8,079 bases of DNA from Planctomycetota bacterium (GTDB lineage Bacteria > Planctomycetota > Planctomycetia > Pirellulales > Pirellulaceae): NCBI GenBank assembly GCA_026692885.1, contig JAPLNJ010000918.1, forward strand, positions 1 through 8,079. Reading direction: 5' to 3'. The notes below the pieces were generated by a model that was not told where the DNA came from, searched no databases, and saw only the letters and a program-made list of their open reading frames with translations. This document shows, piece by piece, positions 6,003 through 8,079 of this stretch. The translations under genes and the position numbers were made by a program. The first letter of the stretch is position 1; every line of letters starts with the position of its first letter.

Positions 6003-7145
6003 ATGGGACACGGCAGGAAATACGTGGTAGTCGTATTGCTGATGGTTGCGGCCGGATACGCGGCACATCAGTTTCGACGTGCGCCATCGGAAAGAATCGT
6101 CCCCCTTGCCGCGTCTTCGCCGCAACTGGCCACGTCGGTACAATCGGCCGTCGCCCCGCAATTGCCAAAGCCGCGTGGTCAACTCCCGGTCACGGCGTTG
6201 GCCGACCCGGAACGTGTGCCCCCCGCGCTCCTCCGCCAGGAGCAGCCGGAGGCCAAAGCTCCGTCTCTCGACAAACAGCCGACCGTGCAACGCAACGCGG
6301 ACAAACCGGGAGACCGCGCGGCGGCACAGAAGAAGGCGAATGCGAAGCACGCGGACTCCAAGAAATCGGACGGGAAGAAGCCCGGCGACATGCAGGCGAA
6401 TAAGGAGAACTCTGCTGCAGGGAGACAGGCTGCGGTGGCACGTGCCGTCCCCAAGTCGGCGACCGTCGGTGACCTGAAACCGGTCACGCCTCCCAAGATA
6501 CCGGCGCTGGCGAAGAAGGAGATACCGTCGGTCGAGCAGCCCGCCCTGAACGCGGATCCGCCTCCGCAATTGGCCGACCGTTACCAACCGGTCCTCTCCC
6601 GACTGGACCTGGCCAGCCCGCACGACGAAGCCCCGACGCCGCCCTGGCCGGCTAGTCAGCCCGGCGCAGGGAGCCGAGCGGCGCTCCCGATTGCCGCCGC
6701 GGATCAGGAACGTCGGCATCGCGTCGTGGACGGCGATACGTTGGCCCAATTGGCCCAGAGGTATCTGGGCGACGACCGACGGTATTTGGAGATCCTGTGT
6801 GCCAATCGAGAGCTCCTCAAGGATCCCAGTTTGCTGCCGATTGGGGTCGAGTTGATCATCCCGGCGGGCGACGAGGAAGCGGGAGCGATCGTCAGTTCGG
6901 CGCCGGCCAAGAACACGGTGGCCGCCTCGGCGTCATCGCTCCCGCGCGAGTCGCCATCTTCGGTCGCAGTCCCCAAGGCACCCCCGGTCAAGACGGCGCG
7001 CGAGCCAGACGTGACGAGTCCTCCGCGAGCCACCGGCAGTCCACCCCAGGTTCCCAGTCCCGCGACGGAAACACCTCGAGCCGCCAGCGAAGGCCGGATA
7101 CCCATCCCCTGGGATTCCTTGCCTCCACCACCGAAACGAGGCTGA
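6003..7145 (+). CDS. Membrane-anchored LysM-domain protein with long disordered linkers
   Basis: The product is 380 residues from ATG 6003, supported by GGAG (5992-5995) 7 nt upstream. An in-frame GTG at 5952 is rejected because it lacks a ribosome site and sits before the hydrophobic start. Residues 7-20 (KYVVVVLLMVAAGYA region) form an N-terminal membrane anchor or uncleaved signal. Residues 21-236 are low-complexity, rich in Pro, Ala, Lys and Gln, with a strongly basic stretch at about 98-135 containing several KK pairs. One LysM domain spans 238-287: RVVDGDTLAQLAQRYLGD, then a helix with CANRELL, then LPIGVELIIP. The domain normally binds peptidoglycan or chitin-like glycans. Another Pro/Ser-rich tail (290-380) ends in DSLPPPPKRG. 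No catalytic domain is present, so a structural or cell-wall-tethering role is likely. It stands alone on the plus strand and ends 7 nt from the stop of the convergent pseudogene. Confidence 0.85.
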   Translation: MGHGRKYVVVVLLMVAAGYAAHQFRRAPSERIVPLAASSPQLATSVQSAVAPQLPKPRGQLPVTALADPERVPPALLRQEQPEAKAPSLDKQPTVQRNADKPGDRAAAQKKANAKHADSKKSDGKKPGDMQANKENSAAGRQAAVARAVPKSATVGDLKPVTPPKIPALAKKEIPSVEQPALNADPPPQLADRYQPVLSRLDLASPHDEAPTPPWPASQPGAGSRAALPIAAADQERRHRVVDGDTLAQLAQRYLGDDRRYLEILCANRELLKDPSLLPIGVELIIPAGDEEAGAIVSSAPAKNTVAASASSLPRESPSSVAVPKAPPVKTAREPDVTSPPRATGSPPQVPSPATETPRAASEGRIPIPWDSLPPPPKRG

Positions 7146-7152
7146 CCGGGAA

Positions 7153-7885
7153 CTAGGGTAACCTCTGTGGCTCTAGGGCGATGGTGGCCTGATTCAAGTA
7201 ACTGCAGGTGCACCAACTCGCGGCATCGGCCAGCAGCACAAGCCCGCCCGCAGGGATTGCATTCACCCAACAGCCCGGCCGAATACCGCCGTAGTTCTCG
7301 GTCTGCTGGCCGCGGGTCAGGTCGATGTAGCCGAGCGTCGCAGAGCGGAAGACCAGCAGGTTGCGCGATCCCGCCGGGATCCCGCAGCCGTAGGATCGTT
7401 GGAGCGTGAACGGCAGTGACTTTCGGGTCAACAGGTCCCACGCACCCGGCTCGGCATAGAGTGTTCGTCTGCAGATGAAGATACAGGAACTGGCCCTTCG
7501 CCCGATCAAAGACGGCCGGCACACCGCGGCCCGTGGGCACGTACAGCCGGTGGCCGTCGACCACAAGATAGCCTTGTGCCGCGACTCCACTCTTGGCCCG
7601 GGCCGTCGGATGCGGCTGGTCCAGTTCGAGCGTGCCGGACGAGTCGTTGCACCACAGCTGCTGGCCGCTGGCGGGATCGAGGGCCACCACGTAGACGCCC
7701 TCGCTCGGCCAGATGCCCGCGGCGAAGTAGACGACATCGTCCGCCACCACCGGACCGCCACGCACCGGCCACCGCGAGATCATCCGGTCGTTCCCGATGA
7801 GCATGTCCGAGCCCAAGAGAACGGCGTGGTTGACGGCCACCACGCCCAGTGCTGTGGCTCTGAGCGTGCCACCCCAGGGTGCCAT
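7153..7885 (-). pseudogene. Remnant of a PQQ-type beta-propeller repeat protein, internally deleted and frameshifted
   Basis: Two minus-strand frames each hold part of one protein family. The upstream part (about 7800-7460) reads ISRWPVRGGPVVADDVVYFA, GVYVVALDPASGQQLWCND, AAQGYLVVDGHRLYVPTGRG and FDRAKGQFLYLHLQTN. The downstream part (about 7449-7153) is in another frame and reads WDLLTRKSLPFTLQRSYGCG, LVFRSATLGYIDLT, NYGGIRPGCWVNAIPAGGLV and CTCSYLNQATIALEP before TAG. As I recall planctomycete PQQ-like propeller proteins, the first part belongs to the N-terminal half and the second is the C-terminus, normally separated by a long stretch that is absent here. The join lies at about 7440-7465. 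The first part has a possible ATG at 7885 (weak GAGAG upstream), but no signal peptide and no typical N-terminal blades. Another ATG at 7931, in the third frame, has AAAGGA upstream and could be the original start. No functional product is expected. Confidence 0.75.
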
Positions 7886-8079
7886 TTGCTTCTCTCGCGG
7901 TCCTGATCGCCAGCACGATCTGTCGGTACATACCTGGTCCTTTCCTGCGAGACGTGTTCGGCGGCAACGCAAGCCACCGTCATGCTCCGCCGTGATGCAG
8001 CTCGGAGCGCCCTGACGCGTGCGGACTTCAAGCTACCTCACGCGGAGAGCCTGTGAAGAAATTGGGACAGGCACCTCGC
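7886..8079. other. Non-coding right end, possible repeat fragment at the edge
   Basis: No credible gene is seen. The last 16 bases (GGGACAGGCACCTCGC, 8064-8079) resemble the start of dispersed repeats I recall from planctomycete intergenic DNA, but the window cuts it off and no second arm can be checked. Confidence 0.25.

Noticed and set aside
5988..6749. A 253-codon minus-strand ORF opposite the LysM gene
   Set aside because: Its Arg-rich composition is typical of an antisense shadow in GC-rich DNA, it has no domain motifs, and the plus strand has a clear start, ribosome site and LysM domain.
6704..7972. A 422-codon minus-strand ORF over the pseudogene and the LysM 3' end
   Set aside because: Only its first third (about 7885-7460) resembles a known family. 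After the break it runs as random sequence antisense to the LysM gene, so it is a pseudogene frame and not a gene.
1..8079. CRISPR array, tRNA, rRNA or phage genes
   Set aside because: I saw no regularly spaced repeats, cloverleaf sequences, rRNA blocks or phage motifs on either strand.

Overview
This GC-rich window looks like a chromosomal piece of a planctomycete (Pirellulales-like). The evidence is indirect. The PQQ-propeller remnant, the ArsR/PncC protein and the Rrf2 protein resemble planctomycete families I know, and the genes carry clear GGAGG-type ribosome binding sites. No 16S rRNA or other phylogenetic marker is present, so the assignment is an inference.

Layout, left to right. (1) 1-1348, minus: the first 449 residues of a membrane sensor with TM, CHASE domain, TM and PAS domain, cut off by the left edge. 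No ORF caller that needs a stop codon would list it. (2) 1352-3508, minus: a secreted clan GH-D (alpha-galactosidase-like) glycosidase. It is transcribed first, and the sensor start codon follows its stop by 3 nt. (3) 3509-3821: no gene, but a roughly 250-bp composite palindrome with a perfect 32-bp core stem, nested imperfect arms and CTAG at both ends. This looks like a MITE or REP-type foldback element. (4) 3822-5685, minus: a three-gene unit of an Rrf2 regulator, an ArsR-like/PncC (CinA C-terminal) fusion and the Mn2+ exporter MntP. The unit has a strong sigma-70-type promoter (TTGACA-N17-TATTGT) overlapped by an 18-bp dyad that is a good candidate Rrf2 operator. (5) 5753-6002: divergent intergenic DNA. 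(6) 6003-7145, plus: a membrane-anchored, Pro/Ala/Lys-rich protein with one LysM domain. (7) 7153-7885, minus: a broken PQQ beta-propeller gene, with its two ends in different frames and the middle missing. (8) 7886-8079: non-coding, with a possible repeat starting at the right edge.

How the genes may work together. The Rrf2-PncC-MntP unit suggests an iron-sulfur or thiol sensor controlling NMN salvage and manganese export together, which would be a redox/metal stress module. The glycosidase-sensor pair suggests polysaccharide use coupled to a signalling protein. Both readings are inferences from gene order and overlap.
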